DNA from: Ignavibacteriales bacterium
Lineage (GTDB): Bacteria > Bacteroidota > Ignavibacteria > Tepidaquicellales > Tepidaquicellaceae
Length of the DNA stretch: 64,000 nt
Assembly: GCA_020635255.1 (NCBI GenBank)
Contig: JACKAC010000001.1
Coordinates: forward strand, 186,001-250,000
Direction of reading: 5' to 3'
Both the position numbers and the translations under genes were made by a program. Below the pieces are notes generated by a model. That model was not told the DNA's origin. It was given only the letters and a program-made list of their open reading frames with translations, and ran no database searches. Positions 1-8,652 of the stretch are shown here, one piece after another; within the stretch, counting starts at the first letter, position 1; the number at the start of each line of letters is the position of its first letter.

Positions 1-807
1 CGACACAGAACCAGGTACAACCGAAGTAAGTCTATCTTTTTCTTTGTAATTCTTTTATTAAGTTCTATAACATATACTGCTCACTCACAGGAGCCACCGC
101 CAACACCGGACCAGGTAGGTATAAGTGAAAAGCTCGGAGAGACAGTGCCGATGGACATGGTATTCTATGACGAATACGGGAAATCCATTACACTGGGAGA
201 GCTAATAGGTGACAAGCCTACTGTGATCTCCATAGTTTATTACCGCTGTCCGGGTCTATGCAGTCCTCTTCTTTCGGGGCTTGCTGACGTGGTAAATAAG
301 GTGGACCTCGAACCCGGCGATGATTTTAACGTGATTACAATAAGCATGGATCCGAGCGAAGATTATCACATGGCGTCGGAGAAGAAGAAGAACTACATTG
401 CCTCGATGACACGCAATGTGGACTTCAATGACTGGAGATTTTTAACGGCTGACAGTGTGAACGCGAAGAGGATAACCGAGGTGGTTGGCTGGAATTATCA
501 GAAGCAGGGAAATGATTTTATGCACGGCGCTGCAATAACGGTTGTATCGCCCGAAGGCAAGATAGTAAGATACTTATTCGGAACGGATTACAATGTATTC
601 GATTTTAAGATGGCGCTGATAGAAGCTTCCGAAGGAAGAGTAGGAGCTTCGATCGCAAAGGTACTGCAGGTGTGTTTTAGCTATGACCCGGATGGAAGAA
701 GATATACGCTGGATATTACCAGGATAACGGGCGGAATGGTATTATTTTTTATCGGAGTATTTGTTGTCGTATTTTTAGTTAAGAAAAAGAAAACAGTTCA
801 AACATAA
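1..807 (+). CDS. SCO1/SenC copper chaperone for cytochrome oxidase (5' partial)
   Basis: Thioredoxin-fold copper chaperone of the SCO1/SenC/PrrC family, which helps build the CuA site of oxidase subunit II. The reading frame is open to the window edge and reads through a hydrophobic signal stretch (about 31-90) before the first internal ATG at 145, so the true start lies upstream and the ATG at 145 is not the start. The copper ligands are visible as the CPGLC (CxxxC) pair in YYRCPGLCSPLL, with the distal His in DFMHGAA. A C-terminal transmembrane helix (GGMVLFFIGVFVVVFLV) ends in a lysine-rich tail, so it is anchored at both ends or after signal cleavage at the C-terminus only. It lies 15 bp before oxidase subunit I, which fits the function. 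Family assignment is secure; the start is unseen. Confidence 0.93.
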   Translation, partial: RHRTRYNRSKSIFFFVILLLSSITYTAHSQEPPPTPDQVGISEKLGETVPMDMVFYDEYGKSITLGELIGDKPTVISIVYYRCPGLCSPLLSGLADVVNKVDLEPGDDFNVITISMDPSEDYHMASEKKKNYIASMTRNVDFNDWRFLTADSVNAKRITEVVGWNYQKQGNDFMHGAAITVVSPEGKIVRYLFGTDYNVFDFKMALIEASEGRVGASIAKVLQVCFSYDPDGRRYTLDITRITGGMVLFFIGVFVVVFLVKKKKTVQT

Positions 808-822
808 TGAGGACTAAGAAAA

Positions 823-2466
823 ATGGCTAACGGAACTATCGCTACAGGTGCTGAGGAAGTCTCGTTTTACGAGTACAAGGGAAGATTCAAAGGAATAGCA
901 GGCTGGTTACTTACCTTAGACCACAAGCGTATAGGGTTATTGTATTTAATGGCAATGCTTTCATTCTTCGCGGTCGCAGTGAGCCTTGGTGTGCTTATGA
1001 GACTGGAGATGCTGACGCCCGGCGAAACTATAATGAAAGCTCAGACCTACAATTCTATATTTACGCTTCACGGTGTAATAATGATATTTCTGTTCATCAT
1101 TCCGGGAATCCCGGCGGTTTTCGGTAACTTTATTATGCCGATACAGATAGGCGCTCCCGACGTAGCTTTTCCAAGACTGAACTTAATGTCATGGTATCTA
1201 TATATTATCGGCGGTGCTATCGCTATAACCTCATTATTTACCGGAGGCGGAATAATGGATACGGGCTGGACTTTTTATGTGCCTTATAGTGTAAGAACGA
1301 CGACTAACATTTCGCTATCGGTATTCGCGGCATTTGTCCTCGGGTTTTCTTCGATTTTGACAGGACTTAACTTCGTTACCACGGTGCACAGGATGCGCGC
1401 AAAGGGAATGACATTTTTCAGGATGCCTTTATTTGTGTGGGGACTTTATTCGACCGCATGGATACAGGTTCTCGCAACACCGGTTATCGGAATTACATTA
1501 GCATTAATAATATTAGAGAGGACTCTTGGGGTCGGAATATTCGACCCGAATAAAGGAGGCGATCCTCTACTTTACCAGCACTTGTTCTGGATTTACTCGC
1601 ACCCCGCGGTTTACATCATGGTATTGCCGGCTATGGGTGTGGTCTCGGATATTATAGCGACATTTTCCAGGAAGAACATTTTCGGATACGTTCCGATCGC
1701 GATGTCTTCACTGGCAATTGCATTTGTGGGTTACCTGGTATGGGGACACCACATGTTTGTAAGCGGTATAAGCGATACTGCAAGGATCATTTTCTCACTG
1801 CTGACATTCCTAGTTGCTATACCGACGGGTATAAAAGTATTTAACTGGGTGGCAACCCTTTATAAAGGTTCGATCGTAGTCAGGACGCCGATGCTGTATA
1901 CACTTGCATTTATAGTTGTATTCTCCATCGGAGGTCTTACGGGACTTGTACTTGGTACACTCAATACGGACATACACCTTACGGATACATATTTTGTAGT
2001 AGCACACTTCCATTATGTGATGTTTGGAGGCATGGGATTCCTGTTCTTTGCTTCGCTTCACTACTGGTATCCTAAGATGTTCGGCAGGATGTACAATGAA
2101 AAGATGGCTAAGCTCGGATGCTGGGTGTTTGTGATCGGATTCAACGTACTTTATTTCCCGATGTTTATAATGGGATATATGGGAATGCCGAGAAGGTATT
2201 ATGATTACCTGCCGGAATTCCAGCCGTATCACATTGTTTCGACAGTCGGATCTTGGATACTGGTAACAGGACTAATATTGATAGTAGCGAATTTGATAAG
2301 AGGCTTGTATAATGGTGAACGCGCGCCGATGAATCCATGGGGAGGAACAACTCTCGAGTGGAAAGTGCCATCACCGCCTCCGCTTGAAAATTTTGAGGAA
2401 CCTCCCGTAGTAATAGGAGAGCCTTATGATCATGAAAAACCAAATGCCATAATGAAAGGAGCATAA
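823..2466 (+). CDS. ctaD: Cytochrome c oxidase subunit I, A2-type heme-copper oxidase
   Basis: Catalytic subunit (547 aa, about 12 helices) that reduces O2 to water at the heme a3-CuB centre and pumps protons. Visible ligands are H83 (heme a, in TLHGVIM), H260 (CuB) followed by the cross-linking Tyr in HPAVY, H309/H310 (CuB, WGHHMF), and H395/H397 (heme a3 and heme a, HFHYV). The D-channel glutamate of the A1 type is missing; the residues before H260 are YS, giving the YSHPAVY motif of A2 oxidases such as the caa3 enzymes of Thermus and Rhodothermus. The K-channel lysine is present in IPTGIKVFNW. The start follows a GAGGA-like ribosome site. The stop overlaps the next start by one base (TAATG), indicating translational coupling. 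Confidence 0.97.
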   Translation: MANGTIATGAEEVSFYEYKGRFKGIAGWLLTLDHKRIGLLYLMAMLSFFAVAVSLGVLMRLEMLTPGETIMKAQTYNSIFTLHGVIMIFLFIIPGIPAVFGNFIMPIQIGAPDVAFPRLNLMSWYLYIIGGAIAITSLFTGGGIMDTGWTFYVPYSVRTTTNISLSVFAAFVLGFSSILTGLNFVTTVHRMRAKGMTFFRMPLFVWGLYSTAWIQVLATPVIGITLALIILERTLGVGIFDPNKGGDPLLYQHLFWIYSHPAVYIMVLPAMGVVSDIIATFSRKNIFGYVPIAMSSLAIAFVGYLVWGHHMFVSGISDTARIIFSLLTFLVAIPTGIKVFNWVATLYKGSIVVRTPMLYTLAFIVVFSIGGLTGLVLGTLNTDIHLTDTYFVVAHFHYVMFGGMGFLFFASLHYWYPKMFGRMYNEKMAKLGCWVFVIGFNVLYFPMFIMGYMGMPRRYYDYLPEFQPYHIVSTVGSWILVTGLILIVANLIRGLYNGERAPMNPWGGTTLEWKVPSPPPLENFEEPPVVIGEPYDHEKPNAIMKGA

Positions 2467-3110
2467 TGAGCAGTCAAAACCCGGAAATAGCGGCTGAGCA
2501 TTCACACGCTCACGGACAGATCCACAGGGATGATACAGGCTCCAAAATGGGGATGTGGCTCTTTTTGTTCACAGAGGTACTTCTTTTTGGTGGCATGTTC
2601 ATTTTGTATGCTGCATACAGGTATGAATACTCGGATGCATTCGTTGCGGCGGCATTAAGGCTTGATCCGATACTTGGCGCAATCAATACTGTTATACTTT
2701 TGACAAGCAGTCTTACTGTTGTATTGGGCATCGTATCAATACAAAAGAAGAAAGTTAAGCTGTGTATGTTCTTCCTCTGGGTTACGCAGGCATGCGGTCT
2801 GATCTTCCTGGTGAATAAGTACTTTGAATGGACGCATAAGATCCATTTAGGGCTTTATCCGGGCGGTCCAATGATGGAAGAGCTTTCAAAAGGCGAGACA
2901 GTGTTCTATGGTTTGTATTATGTGATGACCGGACTGCACGGGCTCCACGTTATAGTTGGTATGAGTTTTATAGGTGTAATAATGTATTTCATTGCAAAGC
3001 AGAAGATAACACATGATAATTTCCAGAGGCTCGAAAATTCGGGTCTTTACTGGCACCTTGTCGACGTGATATGGATATTCTTATTCCCATTATTTTATTT
3101 AATTCATTAA
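2466..3110 (+). CDS. ctaE: Cytochrome c oxidase subunit III
   Basis: Integral membrane subunit III (214 aa), which stabilises subunit I and the D proton channel. Its N-terminus is His-rich (HSHAHGQIHRD) and is followed by five hydrophobic helices. Typical motifs are the first helix (MGMWLFLFTEVLLFGGMF), the conserved GLHGLHVIVG helix, and the C-terminal WHLVDVIWIFLFPLFYL, all standard for heme-copper oxidase subunit III. The length fits the short five-helix prokaryotic form. It overlaps ctaD by one base and is followed directly by the subunit IV gene. Confidence 0.95.
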   Translation: MSSQNPEIAAEHSHAHGQIHRDDTGSKMGMWLFLFTEVLLFGGMFILYAAYRYEYSDAFVAAALRLDPILGAINTVILLTSSLTVVLGIVSIQKKKVKLCMFFLWVTQACGLIFLVNKYFEWTHKIHLGLYPGGPMMEELSKGETVFYGLYYVMTGLHGLHVIVGMSFIGVIMYFIAKQKITHDNFQRLENSGLYWHLVDVIWIFLFPLFYLIH

Positions 3111-3111
3111 G

Positions 3112-3474
3112 ATGGACGAAAAAACTTTTGAGAGAGATGTACAGCACAATTTAGGTGTGCAGGAGCAGGGACCGGAAGACGCGCATGAGGAGGGTCATGA
3201 CGTTGGGTACGGAACATTTGTGCTCATCTGGCTTGCTTTGATCGGCTTGACTGCGATCACGGTGACGATAGCCGGTATAAACCTCGGCAGTCTGGCTCTT
3301 GTTGTTGCTATTATTATTGCTATGACGAAAACATCTCTTGTGATGAATTATTTTATGCACGTAAAGTTTGACTCGACCATATTCAGAATATTCATTTTGG
3401 TTTGTATTATAATTTTTCTTACAATGATACTTTTAACTTTTACAGATCTAATATATAGGAATCCACTATTATGA
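3112..3474 (+). CDS. Cytochrome c oxidase subunit IV family protein
   Basis: Small membrane protein (120 aa) with a charged N-terminal tail of about 35 residues and three predicted helices (about 33-55, 58-80, 88-112). It matches the prokaryotic cytochrome c oxidase subunit IV family (caa3-type CtaF) by length, the helix pattern and the VMNYFMHVKFD loop between helices 2 and 3. It lies between subunits III and II, one base after ctaE, and its stop overlaps the next start by four bases (ATGA). The role in the family is structural or assembly related; no cofactor ligand is visible. Confidence 0.85.
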   Translation: MDEKTFERDVQHNLGVQEQGPEDAHEEGHDVGYGTFVLIWLALIGLTAITVTIAGINLGSLALVVAIIIAMTKTSLVMNYFMHVKFDSTIFRIFILVCIIIFLTMILLTFTDLIYRNPLL

Positions 3475-4193
3475 GGCCAAACATAGGTCATGAAACAGAT
3501 ATGACGTTGCTTCTTATACTGGGGATAAGCTTTGTGTTCCTGATGATCATTGTTGTCGCAATGTTTTATTTCCTATATAAGTACAGCGCAAAGAGAAATC
3601 AAAAGTCTGAGAATATACACGGTAATACACCGCTTGAGATAATTTGGACTGTCATCCCGACAATACTTGTTTTAATAATTTTCTTTTATGGATGGAAAGG
3701 ATTCGAAAACATAAGGGATATACCCCCGGATGCAATGCCGGTGAAAGTAACAGGACAGATGTGGAAGTGGAATTTTGAGTATGAAAACGGCAAGAAGAGT
3801 GATACTCTATTTGTACCGCTTTCCAAGCCTATAAGAATAAACCTTTATTCGATCGATGTTAACCACAGCTTTTTTGTGCCGGCATACAGGGTAAAGGAAG
3901 ATGCTATTCCCGGAAGGGAAAACAGGCTTTGGTTCCAGCCGACGGGTCTCGATACGCTGGTAATTACCTGCGCGGAATACTGCGGGCTGGATCACTCTAT
4001 TATGATGACGCATCTTATCGTGCTTCCTGATGATGTATTTAATACATGGTATAATATACCAAATCCCGTGACGACGACCACGACTACAACAGATTCGACG
4101 GGTACGACAACCGACACAACAAAGACTATGAGTACCGACACGACCAAAGTTCAAAGCGGTACAGATACATCAAAGACAGATACAACGAAATAG
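3471..4193 (+). CDS. ctaC: Cytochrome c oxidase subunit II with CuA site and Thr-rich tail
   Basis: Subunit II (240 aa) accepts electrons at the binuclear CuA centre and passes them to heme a. Two N-terminal helices (about 11-35 and 52-72) precede a cupredoxin domain. The CuA ligands are complete: the first His in VNHSFFVPAYR, then CAEYCGLDHSIMM, giving two Cys, the Glu carbonyl, His and Met. Unlike many caa3 subunits II it has no fused cytochrome c domain. After the cupredoxin fold the protein ends in a low-complexity tail of about 40 residues made almost only of Thr, Asp, Ser and Lys. The electron donor is therefore probably a separate cytochrome, possibly the one encoded at 5127. The start overlaps the subunit IV stop. 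Confidence 0.95.
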   Translation: MRPNIGHETDMTLLLILGISFVFLMIIVVAMFYFLYKYSAKRNQKSENIHGNTPLEIIWTVIPTILVLIIFFYGWKGFENIRDIPPDAMPVKVTGQMWKWNFEYENGKKSDTLFVPLSKPIRINLYSIDVNHSFFVPAYRVKEDAIPGRENRLWFQPTGLDTLVITCAEYCGLDHSIMMTHLIVLPDDVFNTWYNIPNPVTTTTTTTDSTGTTTDTTKTMSTDTTKVQSGTDTSKTDTTK

Positions 4194-4196
4194 CAG

Positions 4197-5117
4197 ATGA
4201 GCAGTAAATATCTAAATACAGCCGTTAATAGTCATGCCTCAGCACGAAGCGAAGCATATTCGTTCGTGCAGGACATGCTGGAGCTTGTCAAAATAAAGAT
4301 AACGCTCTTTGTCGCTTTTACTACAGCGCTGGGATATATACTTGCCACTAATTCGTTTACGATAGAATTTATTTACCCGGTTGCGGGGATATTCATACTT
4401 GCGTGCAGTGCCGCGGCATTGAACCATTACCAGGAGAGGCATTACGACAGGCTGATGGCTCGAACCATGAACAGACCGATTCCCGCCGGAAGAGTAAGTG
4501 AAGGGACTGCGCTGATAGTTTCACTCCTGCTTCTTGTAACAGGTTCTGCGGTTCTGGTTGCGGGAGCTAACCTGATGACTCTTGCTGTCGGACTTGCGAC
4601 TTACGTGTCTTATAATTTTGTCTATACTCCGTTAAAGAGAAAAATTTCACTGGCTATAATTCCCGGTTCGCTCGTGGGGGCTCTTCCTCCTGTTGCAGGA
4701 TGGGTAGCCGCCGGAGGCAGTCTTCTAGATGAAAAGATATTGCTCGTTTCGGCGTACTTTTTCATCTGGCAGATACCGCACTTCTGGTTGCTGCTTTTAA
4801 AGTACGGTAAAGAGTACGAGGGAGCAGGATTCCCGGTTCTTACATTATCGCGTGAGAGAATAGCCAACATGGTTTTCTTTACGTCGGTATTGACGGTAGT
4901 GCCGGTCGTTATTCTGTTCGCCGGGGGAATGTTAAATTACTTTATAACGGGTTTACTTCTTTGCGTTGCATCCGTATGGCTTTTGACGAGCATGTACAGG
5001 TTCAGCCGTTCGGATCTAAATAACAAACAGATCATAAGGTCGTTCATAGGAATTAATTTTTATACGCTGATATTTATAACGCTGATGTCATTAGATAAAT
5101 TAATAAATCTAATCTAG
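4197..5117 (+). CDS. ctaB: Protoheme IX farnesyltransferase (heme O synthase)
   Basis: UbiA-family prenyltransferase (306 aa, about nine helices) that adds a farnesyl group to heme b to make heme O, the precursor of heme A for the oxidase. The polyprenyl-diphosphate site is seen in the first loop, NHYQERHYDRLMARTMNRP, equivalent to the NxxxDxxMxRTxxRP motif of CyoE/CtaB, with some substitution of the first acidic residues. It starts three bases after the ctaC stop, in the same operon. No heme A synthase (CtaA) gene is present in this window. The family call is secure; choice of the name ctaB over cyoE follows the aa3-type context. Confidence 0.93.
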   Translation: MSSKYLNTAVNSHASARSEAYSFVQDMLELVKIKITLFVAFTTALGYILATNSFTIEFIYPVAGIFILACSAAALNHYQERHYDRLMARTMNRPIPAGRVSEGTALIVSLLLLVTGSAVLVAGANLMTLAVGLATYVSYNFVYTPLKRKISLAIIPGSLVGALPPVAGWVAAGGSLLDEKILLVSAYFFIWQIPHFWLLLLKYGKEYEGAGFPVLTLSRERIANMVFFTSVLTVVPVVILFAGGMLNYFITGLLLCVASVWLLTSMYRFSRSDLNNKQIIRSFIGINFYTLIFITLMSLDKLINLI

Positions 5118-5126
5118 AGTTTAAGA

Positions 5127-6473
5127 ATGAATTTTTTCGATCAAATAGCAATACCGCCGTCAACGCACCATCTGGAGTTGATGAACTTCTTCCTGATAAT
5201 ATCACTGCTGGTGTTCATTCCGTTTATTTCGATGGTGTTCGGCGCTTCAACTTTATCGTTTATCTTTAATATTATCGGTAGGAAGAAGCATAATCCGATG
5301 TATATCCGTTTTGCAAAGGATATACTGGATAAACTGGCTGTCAATAGAAGAGTAGGACTCGGACTTGGAATATTGCCTGCGTTCTCGATAGCTTTTGTTT
5401 ATGTTCAGCTCATGTACGATTCTAACTCGATCGTACCGGGTACGTTGTTCTTTGGGTGTATATTGATGTCTATAGGTTTTGCTCTTTTATACAGGTTTAA
5501 AACGACATTCCAGGTAGAAAGTGTGATCGAATCATTAAAAGAATACACACACTCTAAAGATCTGCCGGAAGATATCGTTGAATACAAAGACATTCTCGAC
5601 GAGTCAAATGAGAAAAGCGGAAGGTACGCATTTATTCTGATATTCTTTGGCTTATTCTTCTTCATTGGTGGCATGACACTGGCTTATCTGCCGGAAGACT
5701 GGGCAAGTATGACTAATGTAATGCAGTTTTTCATCGACGGTGAAAGTACTATACATTTCTTTTACTTCCTTTCACTGGCAGGCACAGTGGCAGGTATAGC
5801 AATACTGTTCTTCTTCTTTATCTGGCAGGGCGGTATCAAAGACATGGATGAAGCTTATAAGAAGTTCGCAACGAAGTTCTCCGTGCTTTTATCATTCTTC
5901 TCGGTTATTGCTCTTATACTATGTATGTTCTTAAAGTTCCTCATGTACCCACAGGAAGCATTATCTTTCAATGTATTCTTCTACACGGGAATTACATTCC
6001 TACTTCTTATCCTGGTAGGGAACCTGCTTTATGCAATAATAAGGAACGCGGAGGTTAAATACGCATCCGCGGCATTCATAATAATGTTCTTCGCGATAAC
6101 ATTCTCGACAATAAACGATGAGATGGTATTGGGTAATGCAATAGATGATCACATTGTAAAGATCTCTGCGGAAGCCGATGCCGAAGATCAAAAGAAACTT
6201 GCGGCAGTGGTGACGACCACAGACATTAATGCCGATGAGATATATAATACGAAATGTATCGCCTGTCATAAGTTCGACCAGAAAGTAGTAGGTCCTCCTT
6301 ATAATCAGACTGTTCCTAAATATAACGGCAATGTCCAACAGCTTGCCGAATTTATTTATAACCCGGTGAAGGTAGATCCGGGATTTCCACCAATGCCAAA
6401 CCAGGGCTTAACCAAAAAAGAAGCTACAGCGATGGCGCAATGGTTGATTCAGCAGGTGGAAGCCGGAAAGTAA
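5127..6473 (+). CDS. Polytopic membrane protein with C-terminal cytochrome c domain
   Basis: A 448-residue protein with about eight hydrophobic segments (roughly 20-48, 76-98, 103-122, 167-187, 203-230, 245-270, 276-302, 305-325) followed by a class I cytochrome c domain. Heme attachment is CIACH (C377, C380, H381), and the likely Met ligand is in the PPMPNQG loop near 424. Histidines that could bind further cofactor occur near the N-terminus (STHHLEL) and in helix 5 (STIHFF). It is the last gene of the oxidase operon and ends just before a terminator. Inference: it supplies electrons to the CuA site, since subunit II has no fused cytochrome. I do not recognise the membrane part as a named family. 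Confidence 0.8.
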   Translation: MNFFDQIAIPPSTHHLELMNFFLIISLLVFIPFISMVFGASTLSFIFNIIGRKKHNPMYIRFAKDILDKLAVNRRVGLGLGILPAFSIAFVYVQLMYDSNSIVPGTLFFGCILMSIGFALLYRFKTTFQVESVIESLKEYTHSKDLPEDIVEYKDILDESNEKSGRYAFILIFFGLFFFIGGMTLAYLPEDWASMTNVMQFFIDGESTIHFFYFLSLAGTVAGIAILFFFFIWQGGIKDMDEAYKKFATKFSVLLSFFSVIALILCMFLKFLMYPQEALSFNVFFYTGITFLLLILVGNLLYAIIRNAEVKYASAAFIIMFFAITFSTINDEMVLGNAIDDHIVKISAEADAEDQKKLAAVVTTTDINADEIYNTKCIACHKFDQKVVGPPYNQTVPKYNGNVQQLAEFIYNPVKVDPGFPPMPNQGLTKKEATAMAQWLIQQVEAGK

Positions 6474-6500
6474 ATACTATATAAGGTTTACAATTTTTGA

Positions 6501-6527
6501 AATGCAACCTCAGCGGTTGCATTTTTT
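6501..6527 (+). terminator. Rho-independent terminator of the oxidase operon
   Basis: A perfect 9-bp stem (AATGCAACC / GGTTGCATT) with loop TCAGC runs into a T tract. It lies 28 bp after the stop of the cytochrome gene. It also shows that an in-frame ATG at 6502 is not the start of the next gene. Confidence 0.85.
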
Positions 6528-6549
6528 ATTAATAGCAAAGGAAAAGAAA

Positions 6550-6933
6550 ATGGAATACGGAATTTCAAAGTCAAGCGGACTGGGTTTCGATGAAACCATA
6601 GAGAAAGTAACCGAAGAACTCAAAAAGGAAGGTTTCGGGATACTCACAACCATAGACATAAAGGAAACGCTTAAAAATAAACTTGGTATAGATACAGATA
6701 AATATATGATTCTTGGAGCTTGTAACCCAAATTTTGCTCACAAAGCGCTGGAAATGGAGCAGGAGCTGGGACTATTGCTTCCATGCAATGTGATAGTATA
6801 TGAAAAAGACGGCGATGTACATGTTTCGGTCATGAACCCGGAGATAATGTCTTCAGTGACAGGTAATGAGAAGCTGGCTGAAGTCGCGGGTGAGGTAAAA
6901 AGTATACTGGACAACGTAATAGCAAACGTTTAG
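6550..6933 (+). CDS. DUF302 family protein
   Basis: Small cytoplasmic protein (127 aa) of the DUF302 family: it shows the N-terminal pattern of a two-strand and helix unit (SGLGFDETIEKVTEELKKEG), then GILTTIDIKETLKNKLG and a YMILGACNPNFAHKAL core, ending in a region with VMNPEIM. The biochemical role is unknown; members often sit near redox or stress genes. The start at 6550 is preferred over an upstream in-frame ATG at 6502, because 6502 lies inside the terminator stem and 6550 has an AAAGGA ribosome site at suitable spacing. The sirtuin start follows its stop directly. Confidence 0.85.
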   Translation: MEYGISKSSGLGFDETIEKVTEELKKEGFGILTTIDIKETLKNKLGIDTDKYMILGACNPNFAHKALEMEQELGLLLPCNVIVYEKDGDVHVSVMNPEIMSSVTGNEKLAEVAGEVKSILDNVIANV

Positions 6934-7623
6934 ATGCAGAAAATAGTTGTCCTGACAGGAGCGGGAGTCAGTGCGGAGAGCGGTCTTTCCACTTTCAGAG
7001 ATGCCGGCGGATTATGGGAAGGGTACGATGTTATGGAAGTAGCTTCCCCCGAGGGATGGCACATGAATAGGGAGCTTGTGCTGAGATTTTATAATGAGAG
7101 GCGTAACCAGCTAAAAACAGCACAGCCCAACGATGCTCATAAAGCGATCGCTTCACTCGAAGAAAAATTCGACGTAACCGTTATTACACAGAATGTAGAT
7201 GACCTGCATGAAAGAGCAGGCTCGACAAAGGTAGTGCACCTGCACGGTGAACTAACAAAGGCAAGAAGTTCGCTCGACAGTACATTGGTATATGATATCG
7301 GCTATGGTGAAATAAAAGCCGGGGATAAATGTGAAAGAGGATCACAGCTCAGACCGCATGTTGTGTGGTTTGGAGAGATGGTACCCATGATTGAAGTGGC
7401 GGCGCATATCTCGGAAGATGCAGACATCTTCATTGTAGTAGGCACATCTCTTGTTGTGTACCCGGCGGCAAGTTTGATAGAATTCACACGACCGTCCATA
7501 ATTAAATATATCATTGACCCTGTAAAGCCTGACATGTACTACTTTGATGACAACTTAATTTTCATTGAAGAAAAAGCGGGTTTGGGAATGCCTGAGCTTG
7601 CCAGGAAACTTCTCTCAAATTGA
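6934..7623 (+). CDS. cobB: NAD-dependent protein deacylase (sirtuin), zinc site lost
   Basis: Sirtuin (229 aa) that removes acyl groups from lysine using NAD. The Rossmann motif is GAGVSAESGLSTFRD, the NAD-ribose site is TQNVDDLH, and the catalytic His is H104 in HLHGEL. Y53 and R56 (FYNERR) match the pair that in SIRT5/CobB-like enzymes binds succinyl or malonyl groups, suggesting desuccinylase activity (inference). The usual four zinc cysteines are absent: only C133 remains in the small domain before LRPHVVWFGE. From memory, Bacteroidota sirtuins often show this loss. It starts immediately after the DUF302 stop. Confidence 0.93.
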   Translation: MQKIVVLTGAGVSAESGLSTFRDAGGLWEGYDVMEVASPEGWHMNRELVLRFYNERRNQLKTAQPNDAHKAIASLEEKFDVTVITQNVDDLHERAGSTKVVHLHGELTKARSSLDSTLVYDIGYGEIKAGDKCERGSQLRPHVVWFGEMVPMIEVAAHISEDADIFIVVGTSLVVYPAASLIEFTRPSIIKYIIDPVKPDMYYFDDNLIFIEEKAGLGMPELARKLLSN

Positions 7624-7625
7624 TA

Positions 7626-8549
7626 ATGGAAAAGAAAAAGAACAAAATATTAGTTTATGGTACCGGAGCAGTGGGCGGCTTCTTCGGGGGTAAGCTGGCG
7701 CTTAACCCGGAGAACGATGTGAGGTTCATAGCGAGAAGCAACTACACTCACTTAAACGCAAAGGGATTAAAAGTAAAGAGTGTAGACGGGGATTTCCATA
7801 TCAAAAAGGTAAAGGCTCATAAATCACCTTCCAATGCAAAGTTTATACCCGAACTCGTGATATTAGCCATGAAATCCTATGACACTGATGATGCTATCGC
7901 GAAATTAAAAAAGGTCGTCGATAAGGACACATATTTTCTAAGCCTTCAAAACGGGCTGATGAATTACGAAAAGCTTGTAAAGGCGTTCGGCAGAAAAAGG
8001 GTGATCAGGGGGTTTTGCTATGTTGGATCGGAGATGCTGGCAAATGGGATCATTAAGCATTCATCCAACGGAATAATCATTATCGGTGAAAGTCCCGGCA
8101 TCAGCTCAAAAGTAATAGACCGCTTTCACAATATTTTTACTTCCTGTAACATAAAAACCCGCATTGCCGAAGACATTGTTCACGATATCTGGGTGAAATA
8201 TATGTGGAATTGCATTTATAATGTTTTATGCATGATTATCGGAAAGAATACGGATAGCCTTTTTTCGAATAAAACGTCAGAAGCATTTGTGAGGGATCTG
8301 TACAAAGAATTAGCCAGTGTAGCAAAGGGTTATGGTGTTAAATTGACTCCAAAGGATGAATTAAGTGTCATAGACAGGGTTATTAAGACAGGGCCTTTTA
8401 AGCCATCCACACTTCAGGATAGAGAAAAGGGCAAAACCCTTGAATATGAGACATTTACAGGCGATATATTAAGATTTGCGTCTAAAAAGAAAGTTTCTGT
8501 TCCAATAAATACCGTACTATATTCACTATTAAAAGCTATCGATAGCTGA
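7626..8549 (+). CDS. panE: 2-dehydropantoate 2-reductase (ketopantoate reductase family)
   Basis: NADPH-dependent reductase (307 aa) that converts ketopantoate to pantoate in the pantothenate/CoA pathway. The N-terminal dinucleotide fold has GTGAVGGFFGGKLA, the middle has SLQNGL, and the catalytic lysine is expected in DIWVKYMWNCIYN, which matches the KxxxN helix of ApbA/PanE. The ATG at 7626 is preferred over an overlapping TTG at 7620. The gene follows the sirtuin with essentially no gap. Several PanE-like proteins have other 2-ketoacid substrates, so the exact substrate is less certain than the family. Confidence 0.85.
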   Translation: MEKKKNKILVYGTGAVGGFFGGKLALNPENDVRFIARSNYTHLNAKGLKVKSVDGDFHIKKVKAHKSPSNAKFIPELVILAMKSYDTDDAIAKLKKVVDKDTYFLSLQNGLMNYEKLVKAFGRKRVIRGFCYVGSEMLANGIIKHSSNGIIIIGESPGISSKVIDRFHNIFTSCNIKTRIAEDIVHDIWVKYMWNCIYNVLCMIIGKNTDSLFSNKTSEAFVRDLYKELASVAKGYGVKLTPKDELSVIDRVIKTGPFKPSTLQDREKGKTLEYETFTGDILRFASKKKVSVPINTVLYSLLKAIDS

Positions 8550-8652
8550 GTTTATCCTATTGAAAAGTATGAATTAAGGTGAGTATTTGCACCGCTTAAT
8601 ACATTGCTAATCAAAATGATTATGCATAAATTAATAAAATTTAATTTATTAG

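Noticed and set aside
6502..6549. Earlier in-frame ATG for the DUF302 gene
   Set aside because: It lies inside a perfect terminator hairpin, and the ATG at 6550 has a ribosome site and gives the normal family N-terminus.
8575..8605. Imperfect hairpin before glgA as a riboswitch
   Set aside because: Stem has mismatches and no expected conserved core of a known riboswitch class.
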